Source of the DNA: Adiantum capillus-veneris
Lineage: Eukaryota; Streptophyta; Polypodiopsida; Polypodiales; Pteridaceae
DNA length: 64,000 bases
Assembly (NCBI GenBank): GCA_014529385.2
Contig: CM043945.1
Span: 91,153,112-91,217,111 of the forward strand
Direction of reading: 5' to 3'
Under the pieces are notes generated by a model that ran no database searches, was not told the origin of the DNA, and saw only the letters and a list, made by a program, of their open reading frames with translations. A program made the position numbers and the translations under genes. This document shows, one piece after another, positions 10,660 through 21,977 of the stretch; position 1 is the first letter of the stretch, and every line of letters starts with the position of its first letter.

Positions 10660-11121
10660 CTAGTAAGAATCAAGCACATCATCATCCACTCCTTTTGGAG
10701 ATTCCCTTGAAGTGATCCTTGATAGGTGATCCGCTTGTTGATGGGTGGTGCACTTCTTGACCACCACCATGAAATCAAACTCCAGTAGGATGATGAAGCA
10801 TCTTACAATCCTACTTGTATTGCATGTATTGTTAACTAGATAGAGTAAGGCTTGGTGGTCCACAAAGAAGAAAAACTTATTAGTTAATAAGTAATGTCAA
10901 AATTTCTTAACAGCATACACCATTCCAAAGCCTTCCCTTTCAGTTGTGGTGTAGTTCTTTTCTACAATGTTTAATTGCTTGCTAGCATAAGAGATAGGAA
11001 AGTCCATTGTCCCCTCTCTTGGTTGAGATAATATACAACCATTAGAAAAATTTGAAGCATTGACGTGCATGTGGAAAACTTTGTTCCAATCAGGAGTCTT
11101 TAATATTGGTGATGATGACAA
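10660..11121 (-). pseudogene. Gypsy RNase H (family B)
   Basis: Two pieces read MSSSPILKTPDWNKVFHMHV..ISYASKQLNIVEKNYTTTERE and DHQALLYLVNNTCNTSRIVR..KKCTTHQQADHLSR. These match the RNase H of the complete element closely. A short broken stretch lies between them. The first catalytic Asp of the usual VDAS motif is Asn here (HVNAS). Confidence 0.88.
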
Positions 11122-11136
11122 GGCTTTCTTAAGCTT

Positions 11137-11760
11137 CTAAAAGGAAGCTTCACATTCTTCAATACATTCAAAGTGAGTAGTAAGGCCATAAATGGGTTTT
11201 GCAATGATAGCATACATGTAAATAAATTTATAGTAATAGCCACAATGTCCCATAAATGCATGAAATTCCCTGACACTTGTTGGTCTAAGCATTTCAGCAA
11301 TTGTTGCCATTTTCTCCATATAAGTATAGCAATACCATTTTATGAGACAATATGTCCAAGAATTCTACCCTGTCTAACCATGAGTACAGACTTTTTAGGA
11401 TTTAAGTAAATCCTATACATATGGAATTTCTCAAAGACACTTGAGGTGCTCAAAATGGTTCTCTCTTTTTGAGGAATGCACACAAAGATCATCCATGTAA
11501 ACTTCAAGAAATTCCATAGATACTCCTTGAATGCATGGCTCATTAGATTCTTGAATATTTTAGTGCATTGGTCAATCAAAAAGGCATGACTCTATATGAA
11601 AAAATTCTCCATTTCATGGCAAAAGCAGTTTTATGTTGATCTTTTGGATCTAAGCTAATTGATTGTAACCAAAAACTCTGTTCAGAAAGCTGTAATCTTC
11701 TTTTCTAGCTTCTCGCTCTAAAACATGATCCATGATTGGAAGAGGATAATTATCTCATAT
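11137..11760 (-). pseudogene. Gypsy reverse transcriptase (family B)
   Basis: Broken minus-strand pieces include the thumb region TSVREFHAFMGHCGYYYKFI, SVLMVRQGRILGHIVS and LMSHAFKEYLWNFLKFTWMI, where the catalytic M-D-D box is destroyed by a frame change. Further N-terminal palm and finger parts (about 11580-11760) are heavily decayed. The counterpart is 30080-30900 in the complete element. Confidence 0.82.
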
Positions 11761-12318
11761 GGTAGTTGCATTCACCTTCTTGAGATTCACACACACTCTT
11801 GAGTTTTTTATTGTTTTTTCATACTACCACAATTAGTTGAGTTTTTATGAACTCAACTTCCTTGAGTTTCTCTATTTCTTCCTTGATATTTTTAGTGAAT
11901 GTCTCATGGTAGATGTAGGGTCTTTTTCTACTTGGTTGAGCATCATCTCTCATAGGAATAGTGTGCTTTCAGCATCCACTCCCTTGATATCTTTGTAAGA
12001 CCAAGCAAAGACATCCTGTATTCCTCCAAAGACATCATGTATCCACTCCCTTGAGATCTTCCTCTTCTTGAGACAAATCTATAGCTATGTACACTATATT
12101 TGATTCTTCTCTGGCTCTGCAAGGTCAATTTGTTTTACATTTTTAGGTCCTTCATAAGATTTTTTTGATGCCGTGGGTTGTCTCATTGGTTGTTCCACTA
12201 TGATCCATTGATCTTGCATATTGTACTTCTTATAATGTGCAGGAACACTGATTTCCCTTGGTTTATATCTCTCAGACTCCATTTCAATGGTCCAGACCTC
12301 CATTAAGGTTCTTTTCAA
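11761..12318 (-). pseudogene. Pol linker before reverse transcriptase (family B)
   Basis: Minus-strand EISVPAHYKKYNMQDQWIIV, then EQPMRQPTASKKSYEGPKNV and KQIDLAEPEK match the segment at 29740-29880 of the complete element (VPPHYCKYTIQERRLVVQQP, YDGPENAKKIDLAE). It has no recognised enzymatic motif. It is useful as evidence that B and D share one pol plan. Confidence 0.75.
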
Positions 12319-12796
12319 CTCTTTCTACTTAGACTTTTACTCCATTTTGCTCATAAGGGATTCCTTTTCTTTGGTTTCATCTTGTTTATTTGGTTTTGGT
12401 TTTGTTTTGTTTCATTGTTTTGTGCTTCTTTCTTTCTCTGCGATAGGATATTAACATGTTATCTTGTCCTTGATGCAATCCTTCACAAGCATTGCAATTT
12501 GACCATCATCAAGAACTAAGTTTCATTCCGTATTTTTGGATCTCCCTTTTTTATTCCCATTTGTTCTCTTGTTTCCTACGATATCTTTGTTGACATCTAT
12601 GATGCTGATTTGAAAACTCAAAAAACTTTTCTACCCCTCTCCTAAGCAATAGTTTGGCCCAAACATGTTCCTTTTCAGAGTCAGATTCCTTAGTCGTAAG
12701 TGTTGTCATAGTAGTGATCAGAGAAAACTTATTGTTCTTGATATCGCAATTATTTACTTTTGTCCTATTTTTCAACTTTTTGGACCAACTAAGCAT
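12319..12796 (-). pseudogene. Acidic/basic pol linker, truncated (family B)
   Basis: A minus-strand frame (12551-12796) has an acidic stretch KESDSEKEHVW, then VEKFFEFSNQHHRCQQRYRR. The likely counterpart is the acidic run plus FYNFPNQRRQKRYKGKRHH at about 29340-29395. The first protease and gag, expected further upstream, are missing: at about 12800 the sequence switches to the plus-strand leader of family C. Confidence 0.6.
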
Positions 12797-13031
12797 ACCA
12801 CCAATTTAATCATGTTACATTGAGCACATATATCAAATTTGATAAGATTTGGATCTATCAAGTAAAAATTATGGCCAAATTTGTAAAGTCAGTCTGCAGA
12901 TACAAAACTGTTGACAAATTGAGCAGAATTTATCCAAACTTGGTGAAACTTGGCTAGGGAGCTTAAGTTGAGTTGCTTAACCTTTTTGTATCAACATTTT
13001 GGCAAAAAATTACAAAAAACAAATCCCAGAA

Positions 13032-13053
13032 GTAAATAATCGAGATTATTTAC
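13032..13053. repeat. Family C palindrome, copy 1
   Basis: The inner 20 bases read TAAATAATCGAGATTATTTA; the 22-bp site is a perfect palindrome but for one core base (GA for GC). Confidence 0.85.
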
Positions 13054-13323
13054 ATTTGCTCCAGAATTGAGAATTTTTGCACAATTGAGTATAGCACAAG
13101 GTCAAGCATATCAAGTAGGTACTCATATCAAATTTGGTAAGATTTGGATCTCTTAAGTGAAAATTATGGCCAAATTTGTAAGGTCAGTTTGCGGACCAAA
13201 AGCTGTTGACTAATTGAGCAGAATTTATCCAAACTTGGTGAAACTTGGCTAGAAAGCTTAAGTTAAGTTGCTTAACCAGCTAGTATCAACATTTTGGCAA
13301 AAAGTTACAAAAAATTCCCAGAA

Positions 13324-13345
13324 GTAAACAATCACGATTATTTAG
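13324..13345. repeat. Family C palindrome, copy 2
   Basis: TAAACAATCACGATTATTTA with flanking G's. The core CG has become CA and one arm base has changed. Confidence 0.8.
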
Positions 13346-13604
13346 ATCTGCTACAAAATTGGACACTTTTGCACATTTGAGTATACCACAAGCTCAAGAA
13401 TATCAAGTAGACTCCAAAATCAAATTTGGTGAAATTTGGATCACCAAAGTGAGACTTAAGACAGAATCTTGAAAACTGACTTCGTGGACACAAAACAGTT
13501 GATAACTTGGACAAATTTTGTTCAAACTCTGTGAAACTTGTCCAGAGACCATAAAAGGTTGAATTCCTGGCAAAACAAGCCTAAAAAGTGCAAAAACTGA
13601 TAAA

Positions 13605-13626
13605 GTAAATAATCACGATTATTTAC
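13605..13626. repeat. Family C palindrome, copy 3
   Basis: TAAATAATCACGATTATTTA inside G..C ends. The arms are perfect; only the core CG has become CA. Confidence 0.85.
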
Positions 13627-14359
13627 TACTACGATCCAGAGACAAGATTTTTGACTTTTGAGCTTGTGCAGTGTCTAGCAACATAATACAAGGCCACTGG
13701 TCAAGTTTGGGTTCCATATGGTCCAAATTGATACCTGTTCACTCAGTTTTCAGGTTGCAAATTAGTTCTTTAGCTCTTTGCAAGGATAAAATTTGGAAGT
13801 CTCAATTGCTGACTCACTTAGCTCAGATTGAAGTGATATGCACAAACCAATCACACTAGTTAGCAAAAAATTGAGCAGTTTGATCAAAAACCTGTCAAAA
13901 TGGGATCAAGCATATAAAAGTACAGTTCGAAACAGATTTTTAGTAAAATCAAGCCATTAAGACAGTTTCATGCATGGAACTTGCGAATTGGGACACAAAT
14001 CACATTGGACAGTAGGTTAGGTTATTCAAGGCCTAGATTTCCATCATTTCAAAGGTTGCAATCACTTTTGATACTTCCGAGCTAGAGTTAATCAACTCTT
14101 GTGAGTCTAAGAGAAATCAACGGTCAAAATTAGTTTGGCAAAAGCAGTCTGATCAAAATCAAGCAGGAGTAATTCTGCTAATCAACACGAGGATCTGCTA
14201 AGAAATAGTTCTTAGAGACCAAGACAACATGGAGTCAAGTCGAACCGAGAATTCAAATGCACGAGAACCAAAGCTAACCAATAGCAGTAGTAGCAACACA
14301 TGAACAAATGCAACATAGCGTAAATTTTACACCTCTATGGATACATTTAAGATAAGGTT

Positions 14360-15500
14360 TTGTATACATATTCAGAAAGGCATATGTATCTTATGAGTAG
14401 CAAAAACAGCACAAGAGCCACGATCTTATTGATCAGAGTAAAACCAGATTCAAAGAACTCCCAGATGTTCACAGACTTCAGTGGAGCCAGGTATTGCAAG
14501 CTCAAAGACGAAGTGCAGATAGAAGTGCAAAAGATGCATCCAAGTGGTTATCCAGAAACCTGCACAAGCCCGCAAAGCAACCATTTAGTACACATGCAAT
14601 TAGGATTGTTGTACATGGATTACAGTGGTCAGATCTATAGTCGAGAACCAGAAATGGAACATCCAACAGATCAACCAATAGGAGTCAGTCTAATTTGAGA
14701 ACCAAGCCAAAGACGATACAAAGGTCAAGATGGAGCAGTCTATAACTTGATGCTCAGTGTTTTAAAAGAAGATGCCAACAACTTGGCAAGTACAGAAGCT
14801 GAAACTTCTCAGGTAGAGCTTGACATGACAGAACCAAATGAAATACCACGAGTCATGGGGTATTGCTCAGATTGTGGACGAAAAGGTGGACATTTTCCAG
14901 AGGATTGTCCAAGAAATCCAGCCAAGCAGAGATACGACTATTGCAAAGTAAACCATGGAGCAAACTGAAAATATGGATTGCAATGTAAGTGCATCTAACT
15001 CGTCATTTTTGGTGCAATCAGATGATTTTGCATTACCATTAGAAGCACCAATAAAAGCACAACATGTTCAAAATCAACATGAAGATGCTCAGGCACCTAA
15101 AAAGCTTAAAATTGATTCTTTGAGCAACAAAGAATCAATTGATTCTTTGAGCTTAAAATTGATTCTTTGAGCAACAAATTCCTGCATGAATTTAGTCAAG
15201 GTGTCCAGATATCACCGAATGTTGAAAAGATTGTTAGGTTTATCAATGATTTTGCATCCACTACCACAAGGGTGCAATCACTCACGAGTCTAAGGAACAC
15301 ATCAAACATAATGGTGTTAGCTTTGTATGGCACACATAATTCATATGCACACTATGTAGACCAAAAAGGGCAACTGTACAAAAAGGATCAACCAGTGTTT
15401 GAACGTCCCACATACCAGCTCATAGAAGTGCGTACAGTGATAGATTAGAAAGTATGGTTCATTTCAGAGGAAAGAATCTATTATAGCCCATCCTCTCTAG
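14360..15500 (+). pseudogene. Gag-like ORF, N part with zinc knuckle (family C)
   Basis: Mostly one frame, interrupted by stops (14696, 14966, 15446) and small shifts. It has modules of the form aromatic-x-D-x-x-G-x-x-aromatic: FTDFSGARYCKL, YMDYSGQIYSRE, YKGQDGAVYNL and YVDQKGQLYKK. Between them is a zinc knuckle C-x2-C-x5-H-x4-C (CSDCGRKGGHFPEDC) followed by PRNPAKQRYDYCK, resembling the second knuckle of the complete element (CPKNPSKG). Knuckles bind element RNA in Gag. A short direct repeat (ATTGATTCTTTGAGC, three times near 15110-15170) lies inside. Confidence 0.6.
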
Positions 15501-15502
15501 AG

Positions 15503-16690
15503 GTGAAGGATATTACCCAAGTGAATCCAGAAATATTTTCAGAGCCAAACTCTCCTCCATCAAAAATTAAGCTTCGATGTTGTGACCAAACGAGCATATA
15601 CTTTGACCAAAACGGAGGTAGATATAAACAAGAGTCTAAAATCTATGATGCCATGGGTCCTGAAACCACTGAAGCTCATCTCATAGGAGACCCATGGGAT
15701 AGACAGTATCAGGGCAAAGATAATTCTATCTATAGCTTGACTTGGGGAATAATTTGTCATGTTTCACGGAGATACATAGGAAACTATACAGAAGGTTTAC
15801 AAATGCCAAACATCAACAGTGCTACCCAAAGTGTGCCTTCACAATCCCAAAAGGTGAGACTAAACGAGAGCCAAACAATTTTGAACTCTCATAATGGAGT
15901 AGGCTGTAGTGATCACCCTAGGAAGGGGGGAGCAGCAAATCCATCAAGCTCAGCTCTACTACCAAGAAATGCTACACCAACTAGAAGCCCAAGAACTTCT
16001 AGCCAACAGACCCCTTCAAAGCAAAAACCATTGGAAGATCATTTGGTTGTTGGAAGTTTTCCACTGACCCAGATCCCATCAAAATCTGCAAAAAAATTCT
16101 TCTGTGAAGATCATCAAGGGCAAAAGTTTCAGTTGATCTCCACAAGTCAAAGCCAAAAGCCGACAAGTCCCATCGTGCTCAAGCAATTTGATACGACCAA
16201 GCTCACATATGGATATCGAGATGCAAATGGCAATGATTATCAGTAGGTTCATGACCTTGTACAAGCCCCTACAGATGTTAAATTTGAAGTTAGAGACTAT
16301 CTAAAGATGATGCAAAGCCTCAAGCTACCAGAATAGGTGATAGATAGGTCAAAATCAACGAAAAATGCTCACAAAACTACACAAATGTCACCACCAAAAT
16401 CTCCTCCGAAGAAACAAATTTTGCCAAAAAGTACAGTGAATCTTTTAAGATCAAAAGTTAATCAAATGCAGGTAGACAAGTCTCAACAGTTGCAAAATGG
16501 TACAATATTACAGCAAAACGAGCCAACATCAGAGGCAGGTGATCAAGACAAAGCCAATGTAGAAAAAGTTCAACCCATAGACACCTCTACCACAAAAGCA
16601 CTCAATACAAAAAAAGATCGTGAGATGATCAAGTGCAACATTGTTGGTGAGAGTGAAGAAAAAATTTCAAGCAAAGTAATTAAAAGCTAG
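15503..16690 (+). pseudogene. Gag-like ORF, C part with D-x-x-G modules (family C)
   Basis: Same frame as the preceding piece. The modules YFDQNGGRYKQ, FCEDHQGQKFQL and YRDANGNDYQ alternate with S/T/P/Q-rich linkers. From 16337 it is a low-complexity, lysine-rich and hydrophilic segment up to a stop at 16688. The typical capsid core found at 25720-26400 in the complete element is not recognisable. The function of the modules is unknown. Confidence 0.5.
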
Positions 16691-16960
16691 ATTTTTAGCT
16701 AGACAAGAACCTCATGTCTTTTCATACTTGGAAAAGATGTGGCCAACCACAGCTGAAAGATGCTCTTGCATTTGTGAGCATATCTGGAGACAAACAAGCA
16801 GAATGCTAGGGAATCATCTCCACCGCCATTCAAATAGGTTCACAGATCATCACAGCCCAATTCCATGTGATCACAGTAAAAGATGTACCTGATGGCCTCA
16901 TATTGGGAAAGCCACTATCTCAGAAGGTTTTAGAGATACAGAATGCAAACAAGATGCAAT
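16690..16960 (+). pseudogene. C-terminal half of a retropepsin-like domain (family C)
   Basis: Broken reading gives LKDALAFVSISGDKQAE, then IISTAIQIGSQIITAQFHVI and VPDGLILGKPLS. It lines up with LKLASGDEVTT..FHVLPPS..CILAVAWM of the second protease of the complete element. The ILG-type motif is kept, but no Asp-x-Gly active site is readable upstream and a stop lies inside. No reverse transcriptase follows. Confidence 0.45.
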
Positions 16961-16991
16961 CTTTGAAGACAACCAAGAATGAAGACCAACA

Positions 16992-17332
16992 ATGGTTACC
17001 CGCAAACGATAGCACAAAGTCCTCAAGCATAGTTAAAATGGTTACCCGCAAACGATAGCACAAAGTCCTCAAGCATAGTTAAAATGGAGACTGATATCAA
17101 AGCAGATCTCATTGAAGATGATTCATCTCCACCATTGAATAGAACTTCCGAAGAGCTTAAAGCAAATCAGGCAATAGCAAGTGCAAATCAAACAGAGCAA
17201 AAGGAAACCACGATAGCTATTGAGCAGAGAATGCCACCAAAGCCAGAAGTTAAGAAGACCGGGGTTACATACAACCAAGAACCTATAGGAGTCCACCAAT
17301 CTAGACCTTGCCAGTCGAATCAACCGATATAA
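16992..17332 (+). pseudogene. Hydrophilic tail with 46-bp tandem duplication (family C)
   Basis: ATGGTTACCCGCAAACGATA starts two adjacent nearly identical 46-base copies at 16992 and 17038. The second is followed by a hydrophilic E/K/Q/P-rich frame (17084-17332) without a recognised domain. It ends the coding relic of this element. Confidence 0.55.
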
Positions 17333-18179
17333 GTCAGAGTGGAACACAAAGTCTCAAGTCACCCTGCATAGAGACACAGTTAGATCAAGATGAGACCATG
17401 GCAAAAGTAAGACAAAGATCTTCAATAGAACCAGCAACAAGAATAGCTATAGTCCTCAATACTCACGCACAATGCACAGTAAGATGAGAGCACATATCCT
17501 TGACAATGAAAACCATTCTCAAACGGGTGCCAACTTGCAAAGCCATGTCATATGATTTTATAGCTACACCATCTTTCTAAAGAACCTCTCAAAATCCTTC
17601 TTGCACAACATATTGTTTCCCATACATTTCTATGTATGCATATAGGATGTCCCATCATCGGACATATGCATTAGACACTCTTTTTTGCTTCCACCTATGC
17701 ACCTTGAGTGGACTACAATAGGCAAACAAATGCTCCATCATGCTACCCTCTCATATTTGCTACCTTTTTAATTCCATATCTATTAGCAAATAATCCCTTG
17801 ATTACTTTATGAATATTTCCCATGCTAATAAGTACTTCAATAATGCACGTATCCCAAAGGCACTTTATTTCCACTGGATTTTTTTCCCTTTGGTCATCCA
17901 AGTATTAGACCCTAATTTAGATCCTCGTCATTTTACTTCTCTTGTACATACTTTTCATAAATAAACAGCAGCCTCATCATTATGCTATTACAACGGGAAA
18001 ATGCAACATCATCTCTCACATCAGACATATTTAGACCAATCAAGATGTTGTAGCAAATTGAACCTCATCAACAAATTCAACGACAAATGAAGAAGGTCAG
18101 CCCATCAACAACCAATCAAAAATCTTCCATTGCCTCCACGGACACTTTTCAACAATACCCGAGGAAGGGCACTAAAATC
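17333..18179. other. Noncoding 3' spacer (family C)
   Basis: No gene or palindrome is recognised. It separates the last frame from the polypurine tract (GGAAGGGGGGA) at 18180-18190. Confidence 0.4.
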
Positions 18180-18191
18180 GGAAGGGGGGAA

Positions 18192-19030
18192 TGTTAGTTG
18201 AGCCGACATCAGTTAACAGAAGCCGCTAAAGTTCCGAGCATTATGGATTCACATCAAAGATGAATATGAAGAAGCGGCGAAGATTGGAGTTACACACTTT
18301 TTACATTTTTCCAAAATGGCCATGTATTGTAATTTCCCAATTTATTTAGCCATTGTGATAATTGTAACGTGTTACAGGATCAATAACAGTTCCAATATGT
18401 AAAGCATAGGTCATTTAGTGTACCTAGGTTGCAGATACAGTAAGTGTGGAGCCTCAAAGGTCTTGGGCACCAGGCATTACTCATTTTAAACCTTAGCTAA
18501 GGTATAAAAGCCAACTATGTAAAGTTTTAATTAAGTTTTTGGACAATAGAACACAGCGTGAGCTAACAGTTCTCACTTCTCTCCTTCTCGTGCTTCCAAC
18601 TCCCTTCCCGGTTGTCACATTGCAATGTTGTTTGTTGCTTTGCAACTGCAGGTAAGAGCTCTACGCGTTGACGAAAACAACTAGGTCAAAAGCTCACTGC
18701 TGCTATTAATAATTGTGATTTTTTCACTTGACCTAAAGTGATATTTGAGACCATAAACATGTGTGCTTAGGTCTCATAAACATGTCCTAGAAGTTTCGTA
18801 ACGTTTGGATGTCGTTTGATGTTGTAACAATTATGAGTTGTTTTTTGCCGATTAGTGACTAGCTTTTGGTGATTTCTGTCATTTAAGTGTAGCTTGAGTT
18901 AGATGCGAGTTGTCTGTTGTTTTCCAAGAGATTGAAAATCTCTTGTAGCCTCTACGCACTAGTCGAGTCATCTCTTCCCCATGAATTGACAATTATATTC
19001 GTGGTTCTTACTATGTCTGCAATAAGATAG
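18192..19030 (+). repeat. Probable 3' LTR of the family C element
   Basis: It begins TGTTAGTTGAGCCGACATCA straight after the polypurine tract. A TATA-like GTATAAAAGCC at 18503 mirrors GTATAAAAGTCACC in the LTR of the complete element, as does AACACAGCGTGAGC with following CT-rich text. No partner LTR lies in the window, so the right end (about 19030) is an estimate. Confidence 0.55.
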
Positions 19031-19134
19031 GAGTGAGGTTAGACACCCGTCCCACACTATCATTCTCTTGTAGAATCTAAGCAACTATAGCAAGGCAATG
19101 TATATAGTCCTCTCTCAAGTGTCATTAAGCATTA

Positions 19135-19720
19135 CTATGTATTATGATGATCACCAATGGGGAGGTTAGGGAGGAAATTTGCTGGCAAATCTCCCCTTGG
19201 AAGATATACACCCTCTGATATACATAAAGCATCACTTGATGGGGCCACAAAAGGCTGAATACTCTCTACCTTCTCCATTGTATCCTTGTGGTCATCTAGA
19301 TTTACATTCAAAAATAATATGAACCTAGGATAGTGTTCGGCCACATGACACTTTTGATTATGTACAAGGCATTTGATGTCATTCAGACAATTGCACCACT
19401 AGCTTGGGACTACTCCTATAGAAAATATCTTTCTTAAAATGCTCTAAGCTGATGTCCTTCAAAAGTACATATCAAGTATCTTGGAACTCAAACGTTTTGC
19501 TGACTATATGTTGCTGGTAGGTATGCATAAACTCTACAAGGAAATGTTCTGCAGAAGCCACCCACCCTTACAATGAGAAGACATGGTTAAATATTGGCTT
19601 GATATCCTGACCCCACTATTGAAGACCAATTTGGTAAGGAAAATAAAACATCTTGTCCTTGGGTGCCTCATTAGAGAAAGGCAGATCCTCCTCTATCTTG
19701 ATATGGAAGGGATCCATTTG
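19135..19720 (-). pseudogene. Unclassified coding relic
   Basis: Minus-strand reading is clearly once coding: EDLPFSNEAPKDKMFYFPYQ, then DIKPIFNHVFSL, GWVASAEHFLVEFMHTYQQH and, in another frame, HYPRFILFLNVNLDDHKDTM with QPFVAPSSDALCISEGVYLP. Stops and one or two shifts break it. I do not recognise the family. It ends near 19135 and is not obviously part of the neighbouring gypsy elements. Confidence 0.4.
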
Positions 19721-20027
19721 TGAGAGGAGGTAAGAAAACCTACAAATGTGAGGGCACAAGGGTCTGGCTACTAGAGAGTAGAAGGACAAGAAGGAAGAAT
19801 ATCATACTTATAAACATCTCAAAAACTCCATGATGTCATTTTAGACACCCTAATGATCGCATCAATATCGACACATTGAATGCGGAAAATTGCCCAAGGC
19901 AAGCTCAATCACACGTTATGGAAGATGTTTGACTAGGTGAGTTATATAAATGATTAGACATCCATCACACATATAAATCACCCTGAGTGCACAAACCTAG
20001 ACTCACTTAGATCTACACAATGTAGGA

Positions 20028-20207
20028 ATGGACGACACAAAAAAGGGGAAAGCAAAGCTTTCTACGAAGAGGATGGCGGACTTGAGGGAGGCTCAAAAAA
20101 TGCTCTCTGAGGCAAAAGCAATCAAGAAGGAGGTGAGGAAGAAGCAGAAAGCAGCCCAAAAGGAAAAATATTTGGGAAATATAAATGCAAAGAAACACCA
20201 AAGATAA
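20028..20207 (+). CDS. Small lysine-rich coiled-coil ORF, 59 codons
   Basis: From ATG (20028) to TAA (20205-20207) it reads MDDTKKGKAKLSTKRMADLR, continuing EAQKMLSEAKAIKKEVRKKQ and ending KHQR. It is strongly charged and helical, with no cysteine and no membrane segment. No ribosomal or histone family is recognised. It could be a remnant of a longer gene or chance; codon use looks protein-like. It stands alone between a coding relic and a CT microsatellite. Confidence 0.3.
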   Translation: MDDTKKGKAKLSTKRMADLREAQKMLSEAKAIKKEVRKKQKAAQKEKYLGNINAKKHQR

Positions 20208-20530
20208 AGGAAGAAGAAGAAGAATAGTAGAAAGGGAGAAACAAGCTAGTGTGTTAGTCACTTGTTGTACTTGTCTTAAAGCACACTTTATGTTTATCTT
20301 TCTTTGAATTTATGGAATATGTGTACCATAGTGTCCCTTTATATGTACCTCATTGTTGCATGTTTTTGTCCTTGGTGAGTATGGGGTACCCAATCCTAGA
20401 AAATCAAAAAATCTCTCATTAGTTGGAGCTAGGAAAGGGAAGGGAGAGAGGTAGATAGGAAATGAAGGGTGAGGGAGGGAAGAGGGGACAGGCCACGTGC
20501 AGGGCATGCCCCTCTCTTTCCCTTTTCATA

Positions 20531-20532
<2 letters not shown>

Positions 20533-20595
<63 letters not shown>
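20533..20595. repeat. (TC)n microsatellite
   Basis: About 31 uninterrupted TC units. It creates long artificial Ser-Leu and Arg-Glu reading frames on the two strands that should not be taken for genes. Confidence 0.97.
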
Positions 20596-20598
<3 letters not shown>

Positions 20599-20749
20599 CT
20601 CTCCCTTTCTCCCATGCACTACTCGAGACTAGTGTGTGTGTGTGTATCTCACATCAGAGCTTTCTCTCTCATGAGATTCTCAGGTCTGCTTGCACCTACG
20701 TTGATATCTCTCTTTCTCTCATGCGTTGGAAATAAAAAATGGCGTGCTG

Positions 20750-20867
<118 letters not shown>

Positions 20868-21553
20868 GCTTGACAGGCCCTTTGCACGATCAACTCTCTC
20901 TGTATGTACACGTCATTTTCAGCTCTCGAGGGGGTTTGGGGAGGGACGGGCAAGGTTGATGTGGATTTCCTTGGTTGGGGGTGGGGGAATCTGGCTATTA
21001 AGTGAATTTAATTTTACGCAAGCCATTAGGAAGCCCATTAGCTGGATGAATATTTCCTTGGTGATTATGATTAAGGTGATGTTAAAATATATCATGCCAC
21101 AATGCGACACATCAATAGCGAGTAGAAAGAGTACGCTATATGTCATGTTTTGGCGTGACATATTTTATGTCTCACTACAATGTAATAAGGAAGTATGACT
21201 ACGATGGTTATCCCTATGTTTCATTTTGGCACAATAAAAAACTTTTGTGCAGCAATACAAGAATGAGGTATACCTATGATAGAGTACCCTCCATGTCGCT
21301 TTTATGTTACACCACAATGCAAGGAGGTCTACGTAAAAATTCAGCTCACTATTCTTACGTTTTCTTTGATGCACCACAACATAATATGCATGTAGCTAAT
21401 ATGGAGAGTTCCCTCTATGTGACATTATGATGTAACAAAAGAATGTTGTGCTACCACAATGTGATGAGAGAGTATGCTTACGATAGAGTACCCTTTCCCT
21501 CGCATTGTCGCACGTCATAAAAAATGTCACACCTCAACACAAGGAGGAGGTAT
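20868..21553. other. Degenerate minisatellite-like region
   Basis: No gene. Words such as CCACAATG, TACCCTCCATGTC and GTATGCTTACGATAGAG recur irregularly every ~90-110 bases in both orientations, indicating an old tandem array. Confidence 0.45.
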
Positions 21554-21737
21554 GTGTACTAGATCCCCTCACTACCTCGCATTGTGATGTGACAATTTCT
21601 TTGCCATGCCACACCATGATTAGGAGGTATGCTTGGGATAGAAGGTCTGTGTACTAGATCCCCTCACTACCTTGCATTGTGATTTGACAATTTCTTTACC
21701 ATGCCACACCATGATTAGGAGGTATGCTTGGGATAGA
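21554..21737. repeat. Tandem duplication, 95-bp unit, two copies
   Basis: GTGTACTAGATCCCCTCACT starts at 21554 and again at 21649. The two units run to GCTTGGGATAGA and differ at only three or four positions, so this is the youngest step in the surrounding array. Confidence 0.88.
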
Positions 21738-21977
21738 GTACCCTCCAAGTCATGCTATGGTGCAACAAAAAAATATCGTTCCACAATGCAATGGGGGAGA
21801 AAGTTGACTGACTACTCTCATATTGTGGCATGACAATTTCTTTGTTGTGCCACAATGTGATACGTGTATAGCCAACATCTCTAGCCAATACAAAGAGTTT
21901 CCTCCATGTCATGTTGTGGTATGACAAAGGAATGGCATTGGTGCAACAAAACTTGGTCGGTAGATAGGAAAAAGGTG

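Larger units (their letters stand above)
12800..14359 (+). other. Leader with ~290-bp repeats (family C)
   Basis: A noncoding stretch built of similar paragraphs. CAAATTTGGTAAGATTTGGATC, CCAAACTTGGTGAAACTTGG and ATTTTGGCAAAAAGTTACAA recur, each paragraph ending in a palindrome at 13032, 13324 and 13605 (spacing 292 and 281). The wording and layout match the leader at 22892-24645. A gag-like frame follows at 14360, so I take this as its 5' untranslated leader. No LTR or primer site is visible upstream; the element is truncated on that side. Confidence 0.65.

Noticed and set aside
13032-13626. Regularly spaced palindromes as a CRISPR array
   Set aside because: Spacing is ~290 bases, the intervening sequence is itself repeated, and the context is a eukaryotic retrotransposon leader.
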